The notes under the pieces were generated by a model. It made no database searches. It was not told the origin of the DNA and worked only from the letters and a program-made list of their open reading frames with translations. A stretch of 64,000 bases of DNA from Oegoconia quadripuncta (lineage: Eukaryota; Arthropoda; Insecta; Lepidoptera; Autostichidae). The number at the start of each line of letters is the position of its first letter. The first letter of the stretch is position 1. Of this stretch, positions 1-12,001 are shown piece by piece. Location of the stretch: the NCBI GenBank assembly GCA_949316235.1, contig OX438745.1:4221001-4285000 (forward strand), written 5' to 3'. A program made the translations under genes and the position numbers.

Positions 1-317
1 TCAAGTTAAAAGCTATGCTCTTTTCGGTGGAGTCCTTTACACACTTCTCCACATTCCACCTTTTCTTTGACTTCCTGATAAGACACGGCATTTGCTTCTC
101 CCTTTACTTGTATCATATATTTCCCTTTACCAAAATACCTACTTAACTGAAAATACTTATTTTTCAGATTGCCCTGTTTCTAAAATTGTTGATGTAGAAG
201 TCAACCTTATCAGGGTTGGCGATATTAGGACCTGGATAAACATATAGGCAATTTTTTAGCTGAACCGATTTTGATGAAATCTTCCACACAAGGGAAGTCG
301 CAGGCAGAAAACTAGTT

Positions 318-480
318 ATTTATAAAAACGGCCACTTTTTTAATTTTCGTGTATTCTGGAAAATAACTCCCAACAAAAGTATTTATTATTTGTAATTAGT
401 TTTAAGGCTTCTCGAGTGTAGGTCAGAGCGGTTTTGATTTATTTTGTATTTAAAAAGACATCTTGATTTTATCAATGAAC
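318..480. repeat. hAT-like foldback MITE family H, partial copy
   Basis: It shares AAAACGGCCACTTTTTTAAT, the TTCTGGAAAATAA segment and the GGCTTCTCGAGTGTAGGTCAG arm with the fuller copy at 11138-11452. The terminal CAGTGGCG sequence is not preserved. Confidence 0.55.
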
Positions 481-770
481 CCTCTTAATAACCAAAACGT
501 AGGCAACCTTAAAGTAAATAACGGCACACCAGAATACGACAGATATTTACTATTTAGTATAGTTAACCTTTTGATCCAACTATAAAAGTGTCGGTATTAA
601 TTTTAATAGTTTATGAGTTACTACCTTTTCTAAACATACCGATTTTATTATGCGCTATAGTTTAATTAGACGCTGTTAGAAGTCATGAGACATACAGATG
701 AGACTAAATTGATAGTAAGAATATCAAATATAGTTAGTATATTCAAAGTCAAAGTTGCTTTATTTTGCAG

Positions 771-856
771 GTACAATCAGCTGCAGAGTAATATGACCCC
801 TCTTATATACAGTCATATGTGAATAGGGGGTCATATTTCTCTGCTGCTGACTGTAC
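771..856. repeat. 30-bp-arm inverted repeat (MITE end or solo hairpin)
   Basis: The left arm 771-800 begins GTACAATCAGCTGCAGAG, and the right arm 827-856 is its inverted copy with about four differences, ending CTGCTGACTGTAC. The loop is 26 nt. GTACAGTCAGCAGCAGA-type ends are familiar in lepidopteran repeats (recall, not searched). Confidence 0.7.
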
Positions 857-859
857 ACA

Positions 860-1140
860 GGTTACACTTAAAATAGTCATATTTTTCAAGCTACTGCTTG
901 TTCAAAAGACAATTTCCCCTGAGAAGAACAAGCAAGAAACTCGAGGGCTTGCTCTTTTTAAAAAACGGGTTTTTATATTACAAAAAGTCACAATAATATC
1001 TTATTATTAATTGTGAAGTAGCCTGGCATGCGAACGAACTTGTTACGTTCTTGGTTGATTATCATCCAAATAGTCTGATATTGTATAATATGCTTTCTTA
1101 ATAAATTTCTGTTTTATAGAATCTTTAAATTTATTGAAAT
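860..1140 (-). pseudogene. LINE X 3' end, copy 1
   Basis: On the minus strand the sequence before 1043 encodes NKFKDSIKQKF, then IKKAYYTISDYLDDNQPRT and a stop at 1043-1045. This is the typical tail of a non-LTR reverse-transcriptase protein. The 3' UTR continues to about 860 with the landmark CTTGTTCTTCTCAGGG. It matches copies at 22360-22650 and 59695-60000. The LINE clade is not resolved. Confidence 0.65.
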
Positions 1141-1274
1141 TTATTTATTCTATGTGCAAGCAAATAATAAAGTATTTTTAACAAATATAAATCATTCATT
1201 TATTTAAATTACAAACGTAGGAATAATAATTATACAATTTGTTTTAATTAAGTCACAAATAAACTAGCCCCAAG

Positions 1275-1560
1275 TCACTGGTCAGTGGAATCGTACTTAA
1301 ATGCTGGCCGGTCACATTGCCTCAGTATAGCAAGGCTAATTCTTTGACCAAAGGATTGGCCATCCCTCCGATTATGCAATTCATCAACTAGACGCTCAGA
1401 CAATTCTCTAAAAAGAGCATGAGCACCCGGTCCCCACTCGGGATTAAATGTTCGTATTCTTCCCACCAACATTTACCCTTCGCGGGATTCGAACCCGCAA
1501 CTGTTAGTTTTGCAGACAGGGTCACTATCCACCATACCAATCGTGCACCGTAGCGAAGTT
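1275..1560 (-). repeat. tRNA-derived SINE-like repeat with attached open frame
   Basis: On the minus strand, TGGTATGGTGGATAGTGACC resembles a tRNA A box and GCGGGTTCGAATCCCGC (near 1480-1497) is a perfect T-arm with B box. The 1275-1472 part downstream is open for 65 codons, with the product LFRELSERLVDELHNRRDG and QRISLAIL. I do not recognise that protein; it may be a TE relic. Confidence 0.5.
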
Positions 1561-2309
1561 AAGCAATGTATGGCGCGGCCAGCGCTTGGATGGCTGTCCA
1601 CTAGTGGCATTTTAATATCAGTTTCCCGTGCTTCGGAGGGCACGTTAAATAGTTTGTCCCGGCTGTTTTCAATTAAAGGCAGTCGTTCAGTCAACTTGCC
1701 GCCTCACACTGACTGAGACCGTTATATCTTGTACGAAAACTCGACAATTCTTCTCATGCGCCCACAAAACATGTGTCACTACTGACAAGATAATTAATTT
1801 TCCAAATTACACTCAGTTAGAAATAATTGCAGTTCGGAGATATACGTCGGCAATTTGTACGTCCGTCTGTGCAGCATTGACCTAGTACCTCGGGAGCCTA
1901 ACCTACAAACCGATTCAAGTTTACCGAGCGGACCGGTTAAGTCCGACCTTGTATTACTACATTCGAACTGACGATTGTGCCGATAGTTCGGTTCTGTATC
2001 TAACGGCAAGGTAAATAAATAGTGATGTAAATGTGTTCTTAAGAGGTATTGGTATCACCGGTACAGTTCCATCATCGTACTACCGCCGTGGAGATGTCAT
2101 AGATAATCTAGGGCTTGTTTACCGGTTTTATTTTTTAACCTAAATCAAATACAAAGAGGAGTGTTTTATTCAGGTTTGGCTCTACCTGAACCTTAAATAA
2201 ACCGGTTTTCTTAAGGAGCGAAACCAGATCAGCGCTGCAGGAGCGACCGCTACTGTGGCTTATGCTGAGTGGTAACCTTTTTTGATAACCAATGTTCCTG
2301 TGTTTAGTT

Positions 2310-2377
2310 ACCACCATTTGTACTAACTTTTACTATTAATGTTATCAAAATAAATAACTTTCTTTCTTTCTTTCTAA
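2310..2377 (+). repeat. LINE 3' UTR tail with (TTTC)n
   Basis: AAAATAAATAACTTTCTTTC and a short TTTC microsatellite end a sequence resembling the LINE tail at 17300-17505. Coding content upstream is not recognisable. Confidence 0.4.
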
Positions 2378-2409
2378 ATTGGTTTTCAATCAATTAAGCG
2401 GTTTTTGGT

Positions 2410-2690
2410 AGTTTTTTTTTTTGAATTGACTGGATTCGTGTTTGACCACAATCTCACCTGATGGAAAGTGACGATGTAGTCGAAGATGAAGTACGCGATC
2501 CCAGGAATTGCCTATTCGCTCTGTTCTTGAAGATCTCAAGGTTGTAGGATTCAGGAAAGATTGACGCCGGAAGGGAGTTTCATGCCTTGGCTGTTCGGAT
2601 GATGAATGAAGAATCGAACTTCTTAGTGCGAATGTTCGGTATATTAACTGTATACGGGTCTGACTGGATTAAAGCAGTTTATTAAGGTTT
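2410..2690 (-). pseudogene. LINE Y 3' end, minus copy
   Basis: Reading the minus strand gives NSLPASIFPESYNLEIFKNR, then SSSTTSSLSIR and a stop, followed by GATTGTGGTCAAACACG and a poly(A) seen as the T run near 2410-2422. The same tail occurs at 63398-63844 on the plus strand and as scraps at 8758-8818 and 61435-61545. The copy is truncated and frameshifted. Confidence 0.7.
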
Positions 2691-3395
2691 TCGTTAGTGC
2701 TCTCATTTCGGACAAGCTCCGAACGAAAACTTTTCTAAAATCAGGTATAAATCTTTACTTACCGGTATTTTCAAAACCGGTTACAAGCCCTGAGACAATC
2801 ACTGTTATTCGTAATAATTGACCCGCCAAAATTTGCAGAAGAGACTTCAGTAAGGTTCCACTGTATCGTCAGATCTTAATCAAATAAAATACAAGCCTTA
2901 AAATAGGTTAATAATTATCGAAAATATGGATGAAAATTGACGAACATAGAACCTCTGCCTTTTTTGTAGAGGAAATATGTTTTGTCTCTTCCCATCCATT
3001 ATTACTCGTATATCCATGCTTGCTAATCATCCAAATAGAAATTTTATAACAGTCTTTTGTGTAACATTTCTGTTTTATGATTTTTTATGAACTGGAACTT
3101 TATTAGAAAATGACTCAGTGACTGAGTAAACCGTCGACATGAAGAGCAAGATTATTTTATCTTCATTATGTACTTATGTCACTACTTTTCTTAAATTCGT
3201 TCTAGATTTTTTCTTACATAGGTATATTAAGTTATCGTAAATATATTCCGATGATAATACATCATTGGAAGTATACATACTTCAATGAAGTATTAATCCC
3301 TTTTTAACTAAATTTGTTATAACTATTGAGAAGCCTGTCCAGGTTGGACATCGAATATGTGACTCCCCTGACTCAAACGCTGGATCCATTTACTT

Positions 3396-3530
3396 ACCTT
3401 CACTTGTACACAATCATTGAATTTTACTGCACAATATTCTGCCTTTATATAAAAACTCTTACAAATTGCTGGAAATATAAAGGAAAACATAACGTGACTC
3501 GCCGAATTCCCGCCAAAACGCCTAGATTTT
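3396..3530 (+). repeat. Unknown dispersed repeat R47, partial copy
   Basis: It shares CTTCACTTGTACACAATCA, GCACAATATTCTGCC and TTCCCGCCAAAA with copies at 35515-35800 (minus) and 47130-47440. Its class is unknown. Confidence 0.55.
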
Positions 3531-4510
3531 AAGTCAATAAAGAAGGTTTTTTATCATGTCACCAAAACTCACAGTCGTTATGCGGAAAGTGCTTAGAAAC
3601 CGTTACATAACCGTGAAAAAATACCGCCCAACGTGCCTCTCTATTACGGTATTTCGAACGTGCGACAGGGGCAAATAGATAGCAGATTTCGTGCGCGTTA
3701 GAAAGAGTTAGATACTATTTTGAACGTTCGTCTTTATAGGTAACTGGGTTATGGCCTAAATTATGAGTTTATTATAATACTAATTGTAATGGAAAGGCAC
3801 TAAACTGTAGTAGAAGTGGACGGAGTACGAATAAAAGACAGTTGATTGGACTACGATGAGACCTTCGATACCGATGGTTGCGGCTTCGATTCGAAATTAG
3901 AACAAATCGTGTTTTTACAAGCTTTTATTTAGCTTGCAATATTCGTATGTAAATTGTCCGTTTCAAAAGCAAGCCAAATTTTAACCACTTTCTAGTATCT
4001 GATTGAACTGAAAATTTGGACATATTTATGTAAGTTTGGTGACAATGCAATACTATCATTAAGCTGGTCTGGTGATAGGCATGGATTGTAACTCCCTGAT
4101 GACAAATGGCAAGATAGTCGAATTTGGGCTAGTTTGTTTTATTGCCATGGCACACACATGATGACGAGGGACTGAAGATTGCCGCTGGAACTCCCTGGTG
4201 GACTTTAGGTTACTTGTCTTTGACTAGTATAACATGTGATAATCACGATGGAGTAGGTATTATAAGCTTCTTTTTAAAAGTATTGTTAATTAAGAACTCA
4301 TTTAGATATTTTTTTATAAATGGCCGTTTTTAAGGCGAATAAATAAATGACTGTAATAATTTTTTATCTATAATTTCGTCCGTTTTCTTCAAACATGGCT
4401 AAGAACATTTCCTTTAGTTTAATCTTAAAGATAAAATACGCAAAAATCGGACCGCGCATTTCATCCGGACAAATATTGGCCCCGTACACATCGCGATTAA
4501 ACACAACGAA

Positions 4511-5046
4511 TATACCGGATGAGTTTTTACCGTGATAGCCAAAAAAATAGAGCATATTAGGTAAGCGAAATAAAAGTTATTGGCAAAGGTAGTTTAATTT
4601 TTATTTTTTCCAAACCCATCATCGACACGCGCCGACGAAAAGATTGATATTTAATTTTTTTATTTGTGAGACAAACAGTTACTTACATAAATTACATAAG
4701 TAGCTCATGTACTATTAAAATATTACATTATTTGTTAACCTATACATATAGTCTCCTACATTTCATAATCAACAAAATGACATTGATATACGACTGGCGG
4801 GATTCGTAGTGTTTCCATCATGCGAAATTTATTTGGGATTCATATTTTCTCCAAGTTCTTTTTTGTTTATCTAATTTAATGATGTAATTATGTGGTGTAA
4901 TTTGTAGGCTACAAACGCGACCGTCAAATGATTCAACGCATAATTCGATGATAGTTTTGAAAAAAAAAAAAAAAAACTATGCCTTCTACTTCACTTACCT
5001 AATATGCCCTATTTTTTCTTTGCAGTAAAAAAACTCATTCGGTATA
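4511..5046. mobile_element. MITE family T, copy 1, with nested insertion
   Basis: The left end TATACCGGATGAGTTTTTAC and right end AAAAACTCATTCGGTATA are inverted copies. The inner TIR includes CATATTAGGTAA on the left and TTACCTAATATG on the right. Two more copies lie at 27062-27484 and 60360-60709. The TATA at the ends suggests a TA-type target site. Confidence 0.75.
4651..4781 (-). mobile_element. 131-bp retro-insertion with 8-bp target duplication
   Basis: ATTGATAT occurs at 4643-4650 and 4782-4789. The intervening 131 bp is absent from the other two copies of MITE T. A T-rich start suggests a short minus-strand poly(A)-tailed retrotransposon end. Confidence 0.65.
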
Positions 5047-6690
5047 ACAGTCCCCGAGATTTTCATAAGACTTGTCTGACTTCATTATAAATGTTTGTAT
5101 TGGAATTAGTCACCATTTACGACACCTACAGGAATAGATGGGAGCCATAGGGTACTAAAATTTTCTAATATAGTTGTTTTGAATAGTGAGCACAAAGTAC
5201 CTACTAATTGTGAAAATACTGTACGGAATTGTATACGAAGGTTAATGTCTTGTTACATTTTGCTCTGCCTCCATTCACCGTCCATAACAGGCGATCGTTT
5301 GAATTTATCAGAGCGTGCGTTGTCGCCAGTGACATCGCAGAGAACCCCAACTTGGTCGGACAGAAATAAAATAACATTTACCCACTGGTGGCTCAGTGTA
5401 CTCGCTAAGAAAACGATTACCAAAGTAAAACAATTGTGTTTGGATGGATGGCCGTTAGTAGTATTTTTATTAGTCAACCCGTTGTTCATAAAAAAAATAG
5501 TATTAAGGGGGTTTATCCCGCATGGTATTCCATACGAACTTTCATGTCCAAATTTATCAAAATGAATAAACCGATTGATAAAACTTTTTACCCATAAATC
5601 ACGTAAAAAGAAAGAAAAAAGTAAAGTAGAAGGCTAAATTACTGTAATTAATTAATTACTCTAGGCTAGGCATTTTTATTTCTAAAAAGTTAGTAGAGAA
5701 TATTTTCAAAAAAGAGCATTGAAACTAAATCAAAGCTATTTTAAATTTTCCATAGTAACACAAAAGATGGAATAATCTTCTTTTACTTCGAATATTTTCT
5801 GCTTAGATCTAAAAAGTTTCATTAGAATCGATTTATTCATTTCAGAAAATTGGACTTAAGGCTTGTCCTTCGTAAAATGTCCTTTGCAAAAAAATTTTTT
5901 AGCGAAAACGCCGGCACTTGTGATTGTGGAAAAAATACATAGAAATCTATACGATATGCGCCGTATATATATTATAGCCAAAACACGAATGACATAATTT
6001 TATTCGATAAAAAAAAATTGCGAAGTGACCTCTCAAAAGTCAGCTAAAATGAAAAATGTGCCTCAGTACTTGATACATCAAGATGAAATTCTTCTTGAAT
6101 ATCCCTTACATAATTAGAAATATAACCATTAAGTAGTTTTGTGATAGACCAAATAGTAGTAGTAATAAACACTCTTGACGTGTTTCTGAACAGAGGCCTA
6201 GGCTTGAAACTGACTGTCAGGGGCCCCTAGTCTGACATAAATTCAGAGCAACAGTGTCTCGATTACCGCTAGTATAACTTCCATACTAGCCTAGACTTGA
6301 AAACACTATCATGTGCCCACTGGTCTAACATAAACTCAGACATTAAGCGAATGGCGGTTATGATTCAGATGCTGTGCAGCAATGGGGACGTAAGGGTGGT
6401 GATTTATGAATAAGAATAATATTTATTTCAGAAAATGTTACATACTTGAAACTAAATCTGTTAGGTTATACTTAGTACCACTAATACAAAAGCCATAGCT
6501 GCCGAACTAGGTTTATGCAACCTGTATTTCAGCATACAATGCCCTTCCCCTGGAGATTAAACAGGATTAGCCTAGCGCACATAAAGATCGTTAACAAATC
6601 AAATTTTGTTTAACAAATGTATTCCGTATTTGTTGTGCAATAAAGTTTACTCAATTGATTGAAATCAAGTGCTGAATTTAAATCTAATAT
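5047..6690. other. No recognised gene or repeat
   Basis: AT-rich intron-like sequence. A 128-codon frame at 5179-5565 has no domain I recognise and no splice or start context that supports it. Confidence 0.5.
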
Positions 6691-6842
6691 TATATACACA
6701 CACATATATATATGTGTGTGTGAGTGTGTGAGTATGTGAGTGTGTGTGAGTGTATGTGAGTGTATGTGTGAGTGTATGTGCGTGTGTATGTAGGTGCGTG
6801 CGTGTGTGTGTGTGTGCGTGCGTGCGTGCGAGTGTGTGTGCG

Positions 6843-6877
<35 letters not shown>

Positions 6878-6878
6878 A
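6691..6878. repeat. (TG)n-rich microsatellite
   Basis: Imperfect TG/TGAG/TGCG tract with a short TA/CA start. Frames coding for His-Thr or Cys-Val runs on either strand are artefacts. Confidence 0.95.
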
Positions 6879-7724
6879 GTAGTCATGGCTTTTGTATTTC
6901 AATACGCAAATTTTATGATTTGAATACGCCTTACCTATATTGTCCTCCAACTACCAACTTTTTGATAAAGTCATGTACCTATTACGCCCCAGGGCCTCAT
7001 CTCAATAAGACCAGATCAGAAACCACCACGCGGGCCTAGAGCGTATCAGTGGATTTATGTCAAATTAGTAGGCCACCGATTTGGCTTAACGATTACCTTC
7101 AATTGAAAACAACGGACCGATAATTTTACGCATCCTCCGAAAGACTGATATCTATACATATATGAAACTCGTGCACCTATTTTCTTTTTGTATAACAAAG
7201 CGTTTACAAATAAACAAACACTCATAAGAAAATGCCATTTGTGGTCACCCATCTAACGACTGCCTGCATCAAACATAGCTGAACTTTGCTAATTACAAAA
7301 TAATTTCGAAAACGACTTCTACTAGTTTGTCTGTATCTGGAATTAGTTTTAGAATTCGTATCTCTGCTTAACTAACTCAAACATATGGCAAGTTTAACTA
7401 ACCAATCAAGTATGCTATACCTTAACGTATAGGCAGACAGACGGACAGATTAATTATAACGCACCTGCTTCCTCTGAGAGCCGGATACCGGCGTGTTAGA
7501 TAAAATGTTCCTATAAATAGGTGTACGTATGTAATCAACATAATAGCCTGGGAGGTTTTATTAAAATGATAATGTCAGAATTGAAATTGCCAAATGCCTC
7601 TTACAAAGTCATATGGGATTTAAATATTCGACATAGTGTAATTCAAATTAGTGTCACTAGATGGCGTAGTTACGAAATATTTGAATTAAAAATTATTACG
7701 GTATAGCCTAATACTAGATCTATA

Positions 7725-7763
7725 CAGTGGCGCCCTCATTTGATAGATTAAGATTTGTTTTCA
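7725..7763 (+). repeat. Terminal fragment of hAT-like family H
   Basis: CAGTGGCGCCCTCATTTGAT followed by AGATTAAGATTTG matches the terminal part of the copies at 18977 and 11138. Confidence 0.5.
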
Positions 7764-7867
7764 AACACAACATAAATTAATACGTGACGCCAGAATGCTC
7801 ACTTAAAATATGGAACAACTCGTAAAATAGTCACAGTACTAACTATAGTGTCACTAATTTCCTAAGT

Positions 7868-8109
7868 AGCGACATTTTGCAACTCTGAAATTCGAAGTAG
7901 CATGTTTTATGGGTATCAAAATTCAAAGTTGCGTGTTTTTGCGACACTAAAATTCGAAGTAGCGTATTTTATGTGTATCAAAATTCAAAGTAGCGTATTT
8001 TACGTGTATCAAAATTCAAAGTACCGTGTTTTTGTAACACTGAAATTCGAGGTAATGATTTTATGCATATCAAATTTCAAAGTAGCGTGTTTTTGGAACA
8101 CTGAAATTC
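7868..8109. repeat. 31-bp minisatellite, about 8 units of two types
   Basis: Type A units contain GTGTTTTTGNNACACTGAAATTC. Type B units contain GTATTTTATGTGTATCAAAA. The order is A B A B B A B A. The 31-bp period is not a multiple of three, so the frame through it is not evidence of coding. Confidence 0.9.
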
Positions 8110-8404
8110 TCTTTTGAACGCAGCCTATTTGTTGTACGATATTACAGCATTATTTTCTCTTATCTGAACAACGTACATTACATGACGCTCTCACCAAACA
8201 AACAGACACAAAACCTTAAAATGTAGATGTATTTATAACAGTCATTAACTACAATATCATTAATTCCATATGTAATTACATACTTTGGGTATTGTGTCGT
8301 TTGGAGCTTCAGCTAGTGGAGCAAGGACATAACCTTGCTACATGGATTAGTTTTCTGTACTTAGCATTAGTTATACAGGGTGCTCCAATTTCAACAACCA
8401 AAAA

Positions 8405-8550
8405 ATGTCAATACAGCAACAGCACACTTTATTAAACGGCAGAAGATACAGTTTGGCGCCATTATCATTGAAATGCGAACTCTTCAAGGCAACCATTCAG
8501 TGTAAGGATATAAACATTGGGTGTAGGCAGGTTGTGCGGTATTAGTGGAG
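8405..8550 (-). repeat. RTE-type LINE 3' UTR, minus copy
   Basis: It contains CACACTTTATTAAACGGCAG, a TTGGCGCC block and CTTCAAGGCAACC, the degraded form of the tail also seen at 20180, 33541, 34430, 13750 and 52100. Confidence 0.5.
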
Positions 8551-8757
8551 ATTGCAGGAACAAATTACGTGAATAATCAATATTCTGTACACTTCATAAT
8601 GATATCATCATACATAGACTGATGACTATATGACTTCATAAGACATAGATAAACCTGCATACCCTTAGGTATATCTTAATATATCGACGTAAATACAAAT
8701 AAACATATGTAAATGTTATATATAAATAATAAGCGATAGTAATATTGAGGTAACCTT

Positions 8758-8818
8758 TTTTTATTATTATTAGAAACTGGTATCGCGTTTGACCACAATC
8801 TCACCTGATGGAACAGTC
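8758..8818 (-). repeat. LINE Y 3' scrap
   Basis: GTTTGACCACAATCTCACCTGATGGAA matches the end of LINE Y at 2430-2470. Only about 60 bp remain. Confidence 0.6.
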
Positions 8819-9928
8819 TAGGGAAAATCTAATCTACTTGATTGTTAAGTTAGGTAGGTATTTTGACCTATTTTAAACATTAATCAATACCTATTTTATC
8901 TTGTATTGCAACCTTATAAGTACCATAACGATACCTTATTGTTAGGATTGGTGTCTGTAGCTCAAACGTTTGCTTATTTTATTCCACTGAAATCTTCCTT
9001 TTCTGTAAATTATGTAACTACAATATATAGTACCTCGATTTCATTCAAAAACACAAAACAAATGTAAGAATGATTTTTTAATATTCCGACCGTATGGCGA
9101 TGTTTGCGACGTTTGAATAATTGTAGATGGTCACGCTTTAGATATATATTTACGGATATTACAGAAGCTTACATATTTAGAATATACCAAGGTTACAGCG
9201 ACAAAACTTGAATTAACTTAGTATCAACGATCTCTAAGATTCATTATTCATTAATTAATCGATCTCAACATCGAAGTTAAGTTCCGTATTTAAATAGTAT
9301 TATATAGTATTGAGTGTAAATAAATAATATTGAGAGTAAGTTACAATCCTCACTAATACATTAAATTATATAGGGATAATTATATAGGGAGTATATTGAT
9401 TATTTTTTTGAAATACTTTCTTTTAAACTGACATTTTAAAAAACCCCGAGATATTATGTAAATAATCCAACTCTGTAAAACAATTATCATCAAAATGATT
9501 GAACTGATTACTATTCTTAGCTTAGCTTCTAATTGACAACACTCTGCTTGCCAGTTTTAAAAATATTATATTTTAAAATCACTGTAGAAACATTGACGGG
9601 CAGACAATGTTTAATTTAGACCTTGTGATCGATTTAATAATAAAAGCTTAAAAAATAAAAATAAAACGAAGACACCCTATAGATTGCTTTGTTTATTTGT
9701 AAATGCTTTATTTTACATAATTACATTGAAGGTTGAGTTTTTCCTATTTAAGGTACGAAACCCTAAAAGTGATTTGTTTTCACGTTTTTTATAACATGAT
9801 ACTTTTAACAATGAATACAAGGAATTATTTGTTTTTTTTTTCCTGAACATAACACTATTTTAGGCTGGTGTAAAACACCTGTATTTTGTAACCTTGCAAC
9901 CCTGAGCTTAGCACTGACTCTTTGAATC
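8819..9928. other. No recognised gene or repeat
   Basis: AT-rich sequence with no supported exon, TIR or SINE. Confidence 0.45.
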
Positions 9929-9931
9929 TAA

Positions 9932-10787
9932 GGCCCGTATTAATAAACCATTCTCAAGATTGAGAACAGGCTTGTGGTCGGTCTCAAGTAAACGTGTTGA
10001 TTAATAAACCTAACTTGAGACCTGAAACGCACGTGAATACTCGAGCAGTACTCACTTGAGAGGTACGCCGAGTTTCACGTATTAATAAACGAAACTCAAG
10101 ACTATCATTCATTCGCCGCTGAGGCGAATACTTGAAAAGTGATCTCAGCTGAGTAGATCAATTTATTGATAATATTAATAAATATTATTATTGATAATAT
10201 TAATTTATTATCAATGACCTAGCTCTCACCAATCGCCTTGATTCGCTTTCCTTACGAAGGGTCGTAGCATCTCTTACTGTTTTCTATCGGATTTACCATG
10301 GCGAGTGTTCCGAGGAATTGTTCGGTTTGATTCCTGCTGCTGAGTTCCATCATCGCACTACTAGGCATAAACTTAAATTCCACCAACACCACCTAGACAG
10401 TTGGAAATCCACCACGGTGCGGTTCAGTAGACATTTCCTTCCACGTACCGTTACTTTTTGGAATAAGCTCCCAGCGGATGTCTTTCCGAACCGATACGAT
10501 CTGGGAACCTTCAAGAAGCGAGCATATTCCTTCCATAAAGGCCGGCAACGCCACTGCGGATCTTCCGTTTCCGTAGATGGTTATGGGCAGCGGTGACACT
10601 TACCATCAGGTGCGCCTCTTGCTCGTTTGCCCACCTCTTCAATAAAAATAAAAAAAAAAAAAAAAAAAAGACGTCAACATTGGTTTATAAATTAGCACGG
10701 AGCTTGAGATAGCGTCAACTGCTTAAGACGCATCTCGGTTGATACAGCCTCAAGACTTGTATTGACATTGGTTTATTGATACGAGCC
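9932..10787. mobile_element. PIF/Harbinger-like MITE with nested LINE
   Basis: The ends GGCCCGTATTAATAAACC and GGTTTATTGATACGAGCC are inverted copies flanked by TAA at 9929-9931 and 10788-10790, a 3-bp target duplication typical of PIF/Harbinger. TTAATAAAC recurs inside. A LINE at about 10213-10669 interrupts it, so the MITE itself is about 400 bp. Confidence 0.75.
10213..10669 (+). pseudogene. LINE Z 3' end, 5'-truncated, with poly(A)
   Basis: An open frame to 10596 reads ...[20 protein letters not shown], then [32 protein letters not shown] and a stop. This is a standard non-LTR reverse-transcriptase C-terminus. A poly(A) follows to 10669. A diverged minus copy lies at 19361-19760. No full-length polymerase is present. 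Confidence 0.8.
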
Positions 10788-11095
10788 TAAGGTTTTAACA
10801 GAAGCTAGTAGGTATTTACACGTGACAACCTGTACACAGTGTTGATTGCACACTGTATACGTTACTTTGATAATATTATCAAGCAATTTTGTGTGATATA
10901 GTTTAATGTAGATACCAAATGTTTTATCAGTGAACTAGAATACACTGGTGATCTTTTTTATCAGGACATAACGTGTAAATGACATGATTATAGTAGATGC
11001 ACATAAACACAAGTAGGTAGGTATATAATATATCTAACTGTTGAATTTTTTGAAACTACCGATGAAAAACGAGAGGTGTCACATGGTTGACAGCG

Positions 11096-11137
11096 TTGTG
11101 TGTGTGTGTGTGTGTGTTTGCGTGTGCGTGTGCGTGT
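11096..11137. repeat. (TG)n microsatellite
   Basis: Short TG/CGTGTG run that abuts the left end of the family H element and may have replaced its terminal CAGTGG bases. Confidence 0.85.
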
Positions 11138-11452
11138 GCGCCCTCATTGGATAAATTAAGATTTTTTTAAATAAAAAGAAATACTCTGACCTGCATTCGG
11201 GAAGCCTAAAACCTGTATATAAGTAATACCTAAATAGCTTTGATAGGGGGTTATTTTCCAAAATTCACGATTACAAAAGAAAGTGGCCGTTTTTGTCAAT
11301 AATTTGAAATTCCCAAAAATAATTATTGTAATTAAAGCTATTTATATATTATATATGATTAGGTTTTAGACTTCTTGAGTGCAGATCAGGGCGATTTTAT
11401 TTATTCCGTATTTAAAAGGAAATCTTAATTTATCCAATAATGTCGACACTGG
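11138..11452. mobile_element. hAT-like foldback MITE family H, fullest copy
   Basis: CCCTCATTGGATAAATTAAG on the left pairs with CTTAATTTATCCAATAATG on the right, which ends GTCGACACTG. The arms continue inward through the CCTGCATTCGGGAAGCCTAA segment. CAGTGNCG ends are usual for hAT. The left terminus is lost in the TG microsatellite. Confidence 0.65.
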
Positions 11453-11660
11453 ATGGAATAAAGCCTCTTAACTAAGTTTCTAGACATGTTTGATGAAAAT
11501 CAGTTAAGAAGTTTGAAGCCATTTTAAACAAATTTTTGGTGTAGTTCGAAGATCAAGCACGGAAGTAAAACGCCACTATATGTCACCCATTGCTTCACTT
11601 TGCTAATCCAAAACGAATAGCGAATGCGACTGCGCCACAAAGTATTTCTAATCCTTGGAG

Positions 11661-11998
11661 TTTTTTTTTTTTAAATTTATAACGGGTTTGTATTTGACCT
11701 CAATCACACCTGATGTTAAATGAAGATGAGGTCGAAGGTGGAAGCGTACTGACTCGGAAACCCCAACACATTTGGGGAACTGGCTATCTTATCTCTGACA
11801 ACCGGAACACAACAATGCCATTTAACATTGCTGCTTGGCGGCAGATTTAGATAAGATGGTGGTAGCTAGCCAGGCGGACATTTAAAATGCCCTACCACCA
11901 ACCAAACCGAGTACTTAAACATGTATCCCGCTGGGGATCGAACCCGCGACCTCCGAATCGTAAACCCAATGTTGTTTACATTGAGCCACGAAGGCGGT
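11661..11998 (-). repeat. SINE A, near full length
   Basis: tRNA-derived head on the right, with B box GGTTCGATCCC seen in complement and CCTTCGTGGCTCAATGT as A-box region. The body contains GGTAGCTAGCCAGGCGG in complement. The tail ACATCAGGTGTGATTGAGGT ends in poly(A), seen as T run 11661-11672. It matches the full plus copy at 26740-27055. Confidence 0.85.
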
Positions 11999-12001
11999 TA
12001 A

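Noticed and set aside
5179..5565. 128-codon plus frame
   Set aside because: No domain, repeat match or splice context; AT-rich sequence gives such frames by chance.
6665..6950. His-Thr and Cys-Val rich frames on both strands
   Set aside because: They are translations of a TG/CA microsatellite.
7902..8117. 71-codon plus frame with repeated residues
   Set aside because: It is the 31-bp minisatellite read through; the period is not a multiple of three.
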